A stretch of DNA of 64,000 bases. Source: Fragum whitleyi (lineage: Eukaryota > Mollusca > Bivalvia > Cardiida > Cardiidae). The stretch covers positions 29,649,056-29,713,055 of the forward strand of contig OX411556.1 of NCBI GenBank assembly GCA_948146395.1, read 5' to 3'. The number at the start of each line of letters is the position of its first letter. Position 1 is the stretch's first letter. The position numbers and the translations under genes were made by a program. Of this stretch, positions 33,440 through 44,284 are shown in pieces. The notes under the pieces are model-generated. The model was not told the DNA's origin. It worked only from the letters and a program-made list of their open reading frames with translations, and made no database searches.

Positions 33440-33940
33440 ATATTCATGATTGTAAAAGGTGACAGGTGCTGGATATTTTTTGTTTTACATTTTTTCGGCT
33501 ATAGGGATGATTGAAATCATATATTAAGATCATATTTGAAGAGTTGACGTTTGTGGTCAACACGGCCTTCCCAATGTTAACCGACAGTCTTGCTCTGTTA
33601 CTTACGATTAAGATCGGGTATCTACATTAATCAAACTTTTTAAAAGTGACGATTTTCTCTCAACTTTTTCTGAGTTAGGTCAATTTTCAAATTCGGCCAT
33701 CTCTCCAAAATATTTATAAATTTGTTCAAGGTATAAAAAAACGTCGAAGTATTTTTGTAAAAGGCGAAATACATCAGAAGGGACATAACTTTTCTATGAC
33801 GAAAATATAAGGTCGTAATGTACACAATGGAAAATGTATCTAAATGATCGTAATTTACGAATGGTTTCTGTGGAGGTATAGAAGTGTCACAATTTACCAG
33901 AAAATTTCACGATAGAAATAGTAATGAACGAAAGAAGGTC
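33440..33940. other. Stretch with no recognisable gene
   Basis: No exon or repeat core was recognised. Confidence 0.35.
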
Positions 33941-33944
33941 AAAG

Positions 33945-34885
33945 ACAAAGGTCAATGTTGGGGTCAAGGAACCATCATGATACAAGAATCAAAGACAATC
34001 ATCTTCTTTTCTTTATCATTGGTTTAATACATCCCTGGACCCTATACTTATAAATTTAAGAAAGTAGGTAAAATGTCATTACAGGGTCAATGGTTCAAAT
34101 TGATGCCCCAATAAAAGACAATCATCTACCAACCATTATTATTCACTACGCAAGTCTTACCCCTATTCATCAAATATTCAAGAAAGTAGATCAAAGGTCA
34201 AGAGCTGGGTCAAGGTTTCAAGATAATGCCAAAATCAAAGACAATCATCTACCAACCTTTATTATTGACTGAAACAGTCCTACACAGTCATGTGAAAAGT
34301 TCACAACCGACCTCAGAACTATATCAACTATATCAACGAAAGGCGGAAGGGAGGGAGAAAGAAAGAAAGAGAGAGAAAGAGAGAGAGAGAATGAGAGAGA
34401 GAGCGAGAGAGAGACAGAGAGACAGAGAGACTGTTTTAAGTCAATAATAAGGGTTGGTAGATGATTAGTCATGATTCTCGCATCATAATGAACCGTTGAC
34501 CCTGACCATGACCTTTGACCCATTTTCTTAAATATTGAATGATTATGTGTAGGACTGTTTCAGTCAATAATAAAGGTTGGTAGATGATTGTCTTTGATTT
34601 TGGCATTATCTTGAAATCTTGACCCAGTTCTTGACCTTTGACCTACTTTCTTGAATATTTGATGAGTAGGGGTAAGACTTGCGTAGTGAATAATAATGGT
34701 TGGTAGATGATTGTCTTTTATTGGGGCATCAATTTGAACCATTGACCCTGTAATGACATTTGACCTACTTTCTCAAATTTATAAGTATGGGTCCAGGGAT
34801 GTATTAAACCAATGATAAAGAAACGAAGATGATTGTCTTTGATTCTTGTATCATGATGGTTCCTTGACCCCAACCTTGACCTTTG
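33945..34885. mobile_element. Large foldback (inverted-repeat) element
   Basis: Arms at about 33945-34290 and 34545-34885 are inverted copies. Over 34090-34290 only about three mismatches were seen in about 190 positions. The identical 60-codon frames on opposite strands (34090-34272 and 34742-34560) are a by-product. The spacer holds a GA microsatellite (34346-34431). Confidence 0.75.
34346..34431 (+). repeat. GA microsatellite in foldback spacer
   Basis: gaaagaaagagagag... continuing as gagagagacagagagacag. Confidence 0.8.
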
Positions 34886-35739
34886 ACAGACATGTGATAT
34901 CTCCCGATCTCCGCGTATTTTCCCGATATTTTACCCTTCCTCCCGCTCTCCCGATCGGGAGACCATTTCTCCCGACCTGAAGAAATTTGAGCCTGAAAAA
35001 AAAATCGGGGAGCCAAAAATGCAAAATCTCTATTCCGAAGGCTCTTAGGGCGAGGGAGAAATCCAATATCGGGTAAAGCGTTGTTTTTTCTGTCTGGAAG
35101 TGTCATTGATTATCGTCGTCGGGTAGATCAACCAATGCGGACAAGCTGGAGCTTCTGTACCTATCACCCTTCAAACTGTATACGAAATGAAATATGACGA
35201 TCAGCAATATTGGTCTTTCTTAGAAACAAGGTCCAATCCGAGTGAAACGTCGTGACCCAATATCACTTGAAAACATAAAAATGGAATGGACGGAGTTAAG
35301 CTCTGATTAGATTTTTATCACGTATTTTGAAAAATTAAAATGACTATTAACACAGTAATTTTCCGCCGTATTTTAATATCCTATTCCAAAAACTAAGGCT
35401 ACTCATCATATGTATCTATCGTTGAGTAAACAACAAATGTTATATATTTTCATGACTGACAGAGTAAGTTTTTCTTGTTTAAATGCAAGATTGATAGATC
35501 TTGCAAAAAAAAACCAAAACAATTGTTTATGCCATTTATTTAATTAAAAAGGTGATTTTAAATTTAAAATGCTATGAGATTAGTCATCAAAAAGTGCCTC
35601 CATTCACATCTGATTTCATGGCAACGTCTTCGTTGACGTCATTAGATGAGTGGTATGCACTGAGAAATCTGGCTGCCATGCTATTGAAGTTGTCTTATTC
35701 CACTATGACAACCGGGGATCGCAATCTAATATCAAAGGG
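34886..35739. other. Stretch with no recognisable gene
   Basis: Contains 'tcccgatctcccg'-type short repeats at 34900-34990. Frames of about 100 codons on the minus strand show no protein features. Confidence 0.35.
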
Positions 35740-36103
35740 CAATTCAGAACATCACTCGGCCATTTCCGTAAACTGCAACAGACCTCGGATGTATGTAAGG
35801 CGGATGGGTATGTTACAAAATCGTGCATTTCGTTAGGCGGAAACAGTGTAAGAAAAATTAGCACCGAGATTTATATCTTTTACAGTAAACAACGGCTGAA
35901 AAATCTTAATTTTTGAGGATGACGAATCATTCTCAAAAATTAAGATTTTTCAGTCGTTACTAAGAATCTAAAGATATTTGGGACAAACGCCATTTTAAAT
36001 GACGTCATTGAGTTTTTCTAAGGGTTTCCCGAAATTTTTAAAAATAGTCCGTCTATGTACATCCGAGGTTGATCGTGAGATTGGCCGAGTGGTGTTCCGA
36101 ATG
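35740..36103 (-). mobile_element. Palindromic TIR element, family E, copy 2
   Basis: Inverted relative to 2387-2830. The central hairpin ACGGCTGAAAAATCTTAA / TTAAGATTTTTCAGTCGT is nearly perfect (about 35890-35960). Confidence 0.7.
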
Positions 36104-36279
36104 ATCAAAGGGCGTTTTAATAAAGAGCCTCAGGGAGAGTGACGGAATTCCACCACTCTAAGCCACAAAAATTTTAAACGAAATTGTGAACATTTTGGAT
36201 ACTTTATAAAACCTTGTTTTTAAAAACTGTGTTAGTTAAGGTAGTGTACCCGTAAGAGTGCCGCAACATTTCGGTACTT

Positions 36280-36625
36280 ATGATCTTTCACAATGTTGAC
36301 CGAGGTTTCCTAATGAAAATCATATGGTGATATACAGTGAAAACTTTGAAAATCATTTTATCAGAATCTTACTGATCGATTTCAACCAAAATTCACTGGA
36401 ATCCTTTATCAGTCTACAAAAAATATTGTGATCAGATGAAAAATATGTATTTTATGGGCAAACTATCCTGAAAGTTTAATCAGATGGATTTAATATCAAG
36501 GGAATTTTATTTCTGTGAAGTTGTATCAGTCTGCAAAAAAGTTTGATTAGATGAACAACATACTTCATTTATTGGCATAGGACATTCTAACATATAAAGT
36601 GAATACTTGATCACCCTTAAGGTAT
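36280..36625 (-). repeat. Relic of the Pearl-like family at 59601
   Basis: 'gaaaactttgaaaatcattttatcagaatc' and 'ctttatcagtctacaaaaaatattgtgatcagatg' match the 165-bp units of 59601-60968. A further piece appears at 38395-38475, just past the element at 37094-38375, suggesting a nested insertion. Confidence 0.5.
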
Positions 36626-37093
36626 CACATAAATGGTGAATTTTTCTGGACTTATGACATTTGATGGGTGAAAAGATTATAGATGAGAAGGAACAAAACT
36701 TTTGTTTAACTCCAAATGTATAGAAACATTAGTTGAAATAAGTTGCCTGAGAATACCCCCTGAGATTTGGTCAGTTTAGTTGAACGAAGGGTGACTCTGC
36801 ACAGAGAGTAACAGTGGTGAAAATTGATGTTCTGACCTCCTTAGGCTCAGAGTGGGGTAGAAAGAGCTGAGTTGACTACACTCTAAGGCATTGGGCAGAA
36901 TAAAATAGATACATTGGATTGAATATTTGACTTCATATTATCATTAGTTAGAATTTTGTTTTGATGAAAACAATTATTTGAAGTAACATCCTTTTAGTGG
37001 TGTTTAATGAAAAGCGGAAATATCTACAATCAAAATTTTGCGGACAAAGTACCAGTATATTGTGCAGTAACATACTGTTAGTGTTGAATTTTT

Positions 37094-38375
37094 ATATGCC
37101 GCCGGAGGCGGACGCATATTGGCGTCATCTTCTCCGTCTGTCCGTCCGTCCGTCCGTCCGTCCATCCGTCCGTACGTCCGTCCACTTTACTTGTCAACGC
37201 AACTCCTCCTAAACTTCTGGCTGGATCTTCTTGAAACTTGGTCAATGTTATCACCTCAATTGGTAGATGTGCATGAAGGAAGGATTTTACGGTTCGTTGA
37301 TTTTTGCCTGAGTTATGCCCCTTGATAACTTAGTCTCTGGGTCCACTTTTCTTGTCAACGCAACTCCTTCTAAGTTTCTGGTTGGATCTTTTTGAAACTT
37401 GGTCAATGTAATCACCTCAATTGGTAGATGTGCATGAAGGAAGGATTTTACGGTTCGTTGATTTTTGCCTGAGTTATGCCCCTTGCTAACTTAGTCTCTG
37501 GGTTCACTTTTCTTGTCAACGCAACTCCTCCTTAGTTTCTGGCTGGATCTTCTTGAAACTTGGTCAATGTTATAACCTCAATTGGTTGATGTGCATGAAG
37601 GAAGGATTTTAAGGTTTGTTGATTTTTGCCTGAGTTATGCCCCTTAAAAACTTAGTATCTGGGTCCATTTTTCTCGTCAACGCAACTCCTCCTAAGTTTT
37701 TGGCTGGATCTTCTTGAAACTTGGTCAATGTTATCACCTCAATTGGTAGATGTGCATGAAGGAAGGATTTTATGGTTCCTTGTTTTTTGCCTGAGTTATG
37801 CCCCTTAAAAACTTAGTCTCTGGGGCTTATTGCCTCAGTTATGCCCCCTTAAAATCTAGTCTCTGGGGCTTATTGAAATTGCAGCCTTGTGAATGCAACT
37901 CTTCCTAAGTTTCTGGCTGGATCTAAATGAAACTTGGTGGATATTATAACCTTAATTGGTAGATGAGCATGAAGTAAGGATTTTATGGTTCATTTATTTT
38001 ACCCTTAATTATGCTCCCTTAAAACTTAGTAGCTAGGGCTTATTGAAATTGCAGCCTTTTGAACACAACTCCTCCTTACTTTTTTGTCTTTATTTAAATG
38101 AAACTTGGTCAATGTCATCACCAAAATTTGTAGATGTACATGGATCAAGGATTTAATGGCTCATTTATTTCCCTGAATTATGCCCCCTTAAAATTTAGTG
38201 CCTGGGGCTGATTGAAATTGCAGCCTTGTGAAGGCAACTCCTCCAAACTTTTTGTCTTGATTTAAATGAAACTTGGTCATTTTAAATTTGGTTCTGTCAA
38301 AATAAGTAGTGTCTACAATTATTTTCGTGAAACAGCAGCAAAGTGGCGGCGTATTTTGTGACGATGGCACTCTTG
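37094..38375 (-). mobile_element. Pearl/Helitron-like element
   Basis: Minus orientation: starts CAAGAGTGCCATCGTCAC. About seven units of about 165-170 bp ('gcaactcctcctaagtttctggctgga...aacttggtcaatgttatcacc'), a (CCGT)n tract at 37134-37180 on the plus strand, and the terminal stem CCGCCTCCGGCGG then CATATAA. Confidence 0.7.
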
Positions 38376-38475
38376 TTTATATTTGGATTATATCCAAATT
38401 TCACTAGAATGATCCTTTGGTGACCCATTATCAGACTGCAAAAAATTATTGTGATAAAGTGAAAAATATGTGTGT

Positions 38476-39231
38476 AATATTGGATTAGATATTTTTTATT
38501 CGTATTATAAATAATATTTGAAGAAAAGAAAAATATTAATTATCATTGCAGTAAAATCTGGGTTCTGCTTATCGGAAATTTCAATGTATTACTTTTTTCG
38601 ATGCCCAGCTATAAAGTCTAGACTTTAAACTTCTTTTCATACTTGCAGAGCAAAGTTTTTAGTCTAAAAGACATATGTATATACTAAGTATTTGTGAAGG
38701 TTGGATATATTGCCACCAAAATTATTTTCAGTTTTCGCATGCACAATTTTGCCTATCGGAAAGTTTGTTAGTTTTGGAAATAGTGTCGACAATGAATTAA
38801 CAGTGGGCAAATCTACGATTGAAAGAAATAAACAAGAAAGGAGTTATTTTTTAAAAAGAAAAAAATAAAAGCTACAGATTTAGAGCTCATGTCAATGTTG
38901 CGTTGCAACATAACGGAAATTTAGATTTTGGGTATACTCTCTAGTATATCTCTCATATTGACTGTCAGATTTTCACATTTTTTAAACGCAATAGTAAAAT
39001 GGTGGCTACTCATGAAATATACACAAAAACAGTTTAGGTAAGACTTATATTTTCACAAAACAGCTGGCGACAGCGTTTGGACCTCTATATTGAATTTAAA
39101 ATGTCTTCGGTGAGAGCTTATACGTCGTAACTATAGCCTTTTGTAGACTACAGTTAATATATTCGGGCCGATCTTGAATTATATGATGTTTTAGAAATAA
39201 TGTTATAGGTAATTACATGTACTAAAATATT
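38476..39231. other. Stretch with no recognisable gene
   Basis: AT-rich. ATG TCT TCG followed by GTGAGAG near 39102 could be the end of a coding exon preceding the exon at 40215 (both phase 0), but this is very short evidence. Confidence 0.3.
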
Positions 39232-39235
39232 TTAA

Positions 39236-40201
39236 GGTTCATGTAAAGTGTTTGAGACCCAATTTTAAGGGCATTCATTAGCCGAGAAAAAGCAGTATGT
39301 CCAGGTATATTATATATCAAAATGAAGGTATTCATGAGCACAAGCAGTTAAGCAACATAAGACCGCCATAGTTATAGCGGTATAGCCAAAACATTGTGGA
39401 AAATGGTCATTTTGCTCAGAACAAGCAACTGCACGACGGTCGGATAAAACTGCCCCATATTTTAACAAAATACAGTCTAAAGTACTGTGCAGGTAGTACT
39501 ACAAACGTTGATATAAAACTCAGTCTCAAAAGGCTCTTTTGAAACAATCAATTTCCATTTATTTTGTCAACATACATGTCAAACCCGTTTGGTCTGTTTT
39601 CAAAATAGATGTTAGGTATGGTGCAACATCACACCATAATATTGTGAATTATTTTCTGCGATTTATTTCAAATTATAGTTTTTTAATTCAATGATCTGTA
39701 ATAAATTACTATATATTCATCATTCTGGGAAATAGAAAATGATATATTGCTAAACAACCTTACAGGTATATAAACTATTTATGTCCATTTATGTTGTAAT
39801 AACACACCATACCATACACAGAACTGCACATTTACAAAATTAGAATGACATATATGACATATTTGTTTATAAAATAAGTCAAAATTAATTGCTTGCATAA
39901 CTACGTTTTGGGTCCGAATTTCATAACAACGGTTGTAGTACTACATGGATATTACTTTGGACTGTACTTTGTTAAAATATGAGCCTTTTTTAACAACAGT
40001 CTTGCAGTTGCTTGTTCTCTACAAAATGGCCCTTTTCCACAATGTTTTGGCTATACCGCTATAGTTATGACAGTCTTATGTTGCTCAACTACTTGTGCTC
40101 ATAAATAGCTTCATTTTTGTATATAATATACCTGGTCATACTGCATTTTCTTGGCAAATGAAGTGCCCTTAAAATTTGGTCTCAAATACTTTACATGAAC
40201 C
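39236..40201. mobile_element. TTAA-flanked foldback element of 966 bp
   Basis: TTAA at 39232-39235 and 40202-40205. Arms of about 270-280 bp, roughly 85% alike, start GGTTCATGTAAAGT at each end. No open frame of note. Its right end lies about 10 bases before the splice acceptor at 40212-40214. Confidence 0.78.
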
Positions 40202-40214
40202 TTAATGATTACAG

Positions 40215-40343
40215 GAATTGAGACTTGCAACAGAATACAGAGAAAAGAAATCAACACATCGGTACCTGCTCAAGCTCTTCTGCTTACCTTTCCTTCCTCA
40301 GGAGCATATAAAGGATACCTTCATGGCACTCGCGGAGCTCCAT
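40215..40343 (+). pseudogene. First half of an exon of a MULE-transposase-like protein gene, split by a transposon
   Basis: After the acceptor ATTACAG, 43 codons run without a stop: ELRLATEYREKK..., then LLKLFCLPFLPQEH and FMALAELH. This resembles the region before the C-terminal Trp-rich part of MULE/FLYWCH-type proteins frequent in bivalve genomes (recognised from memory, not searched). The frame is cut exactly at the 5' target duplication (TCCAT 40339-40343) of the element 40344-42550 and resumes in phase at 42556. Whether the locus was a host gene or itself a transposon is unknown. The insertion should break the protein unless it is spliced out or polymorphic. Confidence 0.6.
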
Positions 40344-40392
40344 CACTGTATCCCATCTACACCGGTAGCGTAATGTTTGTAAACGGAAACAA

Positions 40393-40411
40393 TGGCGGAA
40401 CCCATCGACTG
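40393..40411 (+). pseudogene. Inverted, dead copy of the zinc-finger exon 1
   Basis: In the left terminal repeat the same ATG GCG GAA CCC ATC start is followed by GAC TGA. Beyond this the sequence diverges but still shows a GTACC at the donor position. Confidence 0.5.
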
Positions 40412-40891
40412 ACATTGGATAAAGCGCTTACATCAGGTACCCCTATGTCAATTCTGCGACTTAAAAAAAATCAAGTACAATTGGAATCAATTACAATTGA
40501 AAGAAGGAAAAAATTGGGAAAGTCTGAACGAAAAACGTCCATAGATGACCGAGAAATTCACGATTTTGTCCCTCGAAATCATCGCATATTTAACAAACCA
40601 TGAAACTATTGTTATTTTCTCCATATTGTGACGCGATTTTTAAATAAATTCCAGCATTTTATTGCACAATGGATATTTGTTAGTGTCTCTCTAAAGTTAC
40701 TTTGAAATTGGTGTCGTAATAAATGTAAACGAAGGCAAACAATAATGCCATGTGTAAATTACAGTGAACGGTTGGGAAACAGCACATGGTCCGGTTGGGA
40801 AACAGTCTAGGGACTGACTGGGACCGGTTTGTAAACGGAAAACTTCACTTTAGATAGGCGACATTTCTGACCATGTCTACACAAGGATCAT

Positions 40892-42502
40892 TTATGAAGT
40901 GGCGAAATAAGTAAGTATCTGCAGTTTAACAAGTGATCTACCGTCATGTTTGCCGGCACGGTGTTTCCATAGACCGGATCTGGTTGCATACTCCTTTCCG
41001 CACATCTCACATACATGGGGAAACGTCTGGACGACTTCCTCGTGAAACGACTCCTCTAGTGCAGAGTGTACCACATCTATATCCTGTAAGAAATTTAATT
41101 ACGATGATTATCACGGTGGATAAACCCACGTGACTTTTGGGAAGCGTTTACACCGAAAAAATCGTCCGCTTTAAGGTATGTTTTGTTTAATTTCTCAGCC
41201 TATATCAGAGATATTTGAGTGTACGGAACGCGCATTTGAGATGACTATCGCCGTTTGTAACTCACTCAGTTCCGAATCCCGTGGTTTCTTCAAACATTCA
41301 AGCGAAAAAAAATTTCGGTGCATGTGAACGCTTCCCACTTTCGTTTTGCACTTACAAACACTTTGCTCGAATGTTTGAAGAAACCACTAGATTTGGAGCA
41401 GAGTGAGTTAGAGGCGTGAATAGCCCTCTCAAAGACGCGTTCCGTGCACTTTATCTCATCAAAATCAATAGAGTATAAGCTGAGAAATTAAAGAAAACAT
41501 ACCTTGAAGCGGACGATTTTTCCGTGTGGACGCTTTCCAAAAGTCACGTGGGTAACCCACCAAGATTATGAACAACACTAAGTAAAATGTGCTTTAAGGG
41601 GGTTTGTGCTAAAGCCTGGCTAACTAGTGCCACCCGGGAGGGCTAAGGATAGATTCAAGCGAGAATCAATGCCATTGAAGTTGAAGGTCTACCAATTTTG
41701 GTTTAGAAAACATATGTCTAGTCGACACCCTTGACCACATATACATGTATGAGATACACGTATATCTTATACACGAAAGTGAGAGCAGCAGTATATAAAG
41801 GCAGTATGGCAGAATTATGTCTTATTTATGTAACAATATTACATGTACATGTAATATAATAAAAACAAAAAGGCATCAATTGGTGAAAATTAAGCTGGTA
41901 AGTTTAAAACATTTCAGTAATGCAGCCAGAGTTTTGAACCTGCACACTTCCAAGTTTATATGTTAATATAAAGTAAGCCCATATATAAAATCGTGTTTTC
42001 GCTATTAGTTTTTGTCGCGAGTAACCAAATGCTTGCAAAAAACTAACAAATAATGCATTTCCAAACCGAACCTACCCTCGTTTCCCAACCGGTCATCGAT
42101 AAATTTTAGGCGGTTTCCTAACCGTACACTCCGACAGTAGGGTGGTTCAAATAATCGAACGGTTTCAAGCAATATAAGAATGCTCCAAGCTTACAATTTG
42201 CACAGATGTGTTCAAAAATGAACAGTGATTTCGTAAGGTTATTATTATTTTTTCAAGAACAGGTGAAAGTATGAGAAAACTGTCGTTTTTTAACGTAATG
42301 TTGACAAGTCGATCATTTCGAGAACTAAAATCGTTGTTAACTCAGCCATCTGTGGATGTTTTTCGCCGCGATTTTCAGTACATTGTTGTTTGTACGTGTG
42401 TAATCGATTTCAATTTTACTTGATATTTCTAAACTTGAAGAAAAGACAAAAACGTACCTTATTTAAGCACTGCGTCCAGTTCGAATCGATGGGTTCCGCC
42501 AT
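40892..42502 (-). CDS. Two-exon single C2H2 zinc-finger protein inside the TIR transposon
   Basis: Exon 1 (42502-42458): ATG and 15 codons (MAEPIDSNWTQCLNK), donor GTACGT. Exon 2 (41083-40892): acceptor TTCTTACAG, phase 0, 63 codons and stop. Residues about 36-62 hold HVCEMCGKEYATRSGLWKH followed by RAGKH, a complete C-x2-C-x12-H-x4-H finger. AATAAA on the minus strand at 40663-40658 could end the transcript. An alternative donor (GTAGAT) lies just after the finger. Exon 1 lies in the terminal inverted repeat, so a second copy exists at the other end (40393 on the plus strand), where it hits TGA after six codons. Possible role: a DNA-binding protein of the element. Expression is unproven. Confidence 0.5.
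41112..41564. mobile_element. Nested 453-bp palindromic element, Transib-like end CACGGTGGAT, 5-bp duplication ATTAT
   Basis: ATTAT flanks it at 41107-41111 and 41565-41569. The left end is CACGGTGGATAAACCCACG; the right end reads CTTGGTGGGTTACCCACG inward. Arms of about 210 bp carry 'gtgacttttggga' and 'aatcgtccgctt'. It sits in the intron of the zinc-finger frame. CACGGTG matches the CAC-type heptamer of Transib ends; no coding capacity. Confidence 0.72.
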
Positions 42503-42555
42503 TGTTTCCGTTTACAAACATTACGCTACCGGTGTAGATGGGATACAGTGTCCAT

Positions 42556-42679
42556 GACGGCCATCACCTCAGCAAACTACTTCGCTATATATGGAATACA
42601 TGGATAGATTCACCACTGTTCCCTATTGAGTCATGGTGTATATTCGGACAGTCAGTGCAAACAAATAACGATCTTGAAG
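42556..42679 (+). pseudogene. Second half of the transposon-split MULE-like exon
   Basis: Continues in the same frame after removal of the element and one TCCAT: DGHHLSKLLRYIWNTW, then FPIESWCIFGQSV and QTNNDLEG, ending at donor GTATTG. The W...P-x-x-x-W...TNND-x-EG pattern is what makes the MULE-like assignment. 41 codons without a stop. The next exon (expected to start with Trp-His) was not found. Confidence 0.6.
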
Positions 42680-43514
42680 GTATTGGATTTTTGTTTTGCT
42701 TAGTTAAATTCATTGCAATATGAAGACGTGAATTATCTAGTACTTTTTGTAATCCTGAAAACAAGGTCGCTTATGGAAATGGAGATGCGTGCATTATGTG
42801 AGATGAAATTAGAACAATAGATTGACATTTTCCTCATACCCTTAAAACTTGCAACTCGAATATGAATTAAACAAAGTGGTAACATATTTAAGAAATGAAG
42901 AGAGTATTTGTTGATTTCATTGAGGTATGAAACTAAAACCCTAAACGCACTGGATGAATACATTACTCTCATACCTCTATGAAATCATATATCTTAATGT
43001 ACGAAACTCAAATTTAATTAAATTATAATTATTATTAGTATAGGTTGGCACCGACGATTGAACGCCAGACTAGGTACCCCTTCATTTTACGTCTTAGTCA
43101 AGGGACTGCATGATGAAGCTAGTGTTGCGGCAAAGCAGGTATCGATGGTGTCATAACTGCGACTACGACGAGTTCCGCGAAAGGCGTATAAGTCATTGAA
43201 TAGAAAAATATTCCAGTCAGGGGACATGTTTATGGAGCAAACAATCTCTGCAAGCGGTCTGCTTAAGAAGATAAGCCTTTTACAGTCCCGTGACTGAATA
43301 ATTGTCATCCTGAGATATGGAATAGACCCTTACACTGTATTACTATTGTAAATATTTTTTGTTTTGAATTTTTTTAACCCATATCCTGCTGTGTTTTTTC
43401 TTTCTAAACATAAAAATATGTAGGCACCATAGGTTAGTAACAGCCTGCATAAAATTTGCAGTTGGATATTAGCCTACGATGTCTGCTTTATAAATTAGAA
43501 TCGTTATTAACAGA
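42680..43514. other. Stretch with no recognisable gene
   Basis: A 73-codon minus-strand frame (43308-43087) has no recognisable motif. A tRNA-like 'ggcaccgacgattgaacgcc' lies near 43048. Confidence 0.35.
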
Positions 43515-43725
43515 TTGATTGATTGATTGAATTGGATTTTATGCCACAATAAACATTATTTCAGTCACATCGCGGCGGCTGCAGCACCTAACAATGGATT
43601 CTTGGTATTTTTCACACCAGTACAACCATCACATCCTTTCCTAGCCCCCAGCTGCTATCCCACATAGGTCTATCATTATCAACCCATTGTTAGTAGATAG
43701 GAAGATTTTAGGAAGATTTTAAAAG
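43515..43725 (-). repeat. SINE with (ATCA)n tail
   Basis: The minus strand ends in an (AATC)n tail. The body shows 'ggtttcttggtatttttcacaccagtac' and 'cacataggtctatcattatcaaccca', shared with 44285, 57880 and 63410. Resembles the molluscan V-SINE/RUDI type by structure. Confidence 0.6.
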
Positions 43726-44284
43726 ATAGGTTATTTTTATAAATATGTTTAAAATGAAATAAATGAATGTTATCTGTTTAAAGTTAATGTTGCTTGTTAT
43801 TATTCATTATCATCGAAAAATGAATACCCTCAACTAAAGAGAAAATACATCTTCCTTTGGACATTTTGTCCAACTGTCATTGTTCTCAGTTTGCTGAAAA
43901 GGGTTGCAATCAACAGAAGGAATTTGACACTTTATGCATTGATAAGGTGTGAACCAGAACAACTGACCGATAAATAAACATTGAATTGTGTTATTTATAG
44001 GAGACAATGATTCTTGCTTAATCAGATTTAGCATTTTAAAAGCCAAAAGCATTAAATTCTACTGTCTGTAAATCAAAAACATGCAGACAGTGAAATTTTG
44101 GACTGGCATTGCAAACATATGCTGTGAAAAAAAGATCACATATAAATGTTCGCCATGACGATTATGTTTTGAAATTCTTTTTTTATTGAAAAACTTTTTT
44201 TGTCTTTGCAAGACTAAATAGTGATGTCCAACATGAAATGATATCGTAAAATATAATGTCTACTTATTTTGACCACACATTATA
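43726..44284. other. Stretch with no recognisable gene
   Basis: AT-rich; no exon was recognised. Confidence 0.35.

Larger units (their letters stand above)
40344..42550 (-). mobile_element. 2,207-bp TIR transposon with 5-bp target duplication, Transib-like ends, carrying a zinc-finger ORF
   Basis: Ends CACTGTATCCCATC and the exact inverse GATGGGATACAGTG; the first 65 bases of the two ends are perfect inverted copies, and weaker similarity continues inward for about 200 more. The flanks carry TCCAT (40339-40343 and 42551-42555). A 5-bp duplication with CAC-starting ends is the pattern of Transib/RAG-type elements. The seventh base (A in place of G) and an AT-rich target are atypical, so the class is inferred. 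CCGGTTGGGAAAC occurs once near each end (about 40792, and inverted at about 42080). A second element (41112-41564) is nested inside. No transposase was seen, so it is non-autonomous. Confidence 0.75.

Noticed and set aside
34090..34742. Two 60-codon frames with nearly identical protein on opposite strands
   Set aside because: They come from the two arms of a foldback element; no similarity to a known protein.
34804..35106. 100-codon minus-strand frame with charged residues
   Set aside because: Overlaps the foldback arm and short TCCCGATC repeats; composition follows the repeats.
40344..42550. Reading the CACTG ends as a CACTA/EnSpm transposon
   Set aside because: CACTA elements usually give 2-3 bp duplications; five bases are duplicated here, which fits Transib-type elements better.
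43087..43308. 73-codon minus-strand frame with Arg/Ser-rich end
   Set aside because: No motif recognised and no splice partners; could be chance or an old mobile-element fragment.
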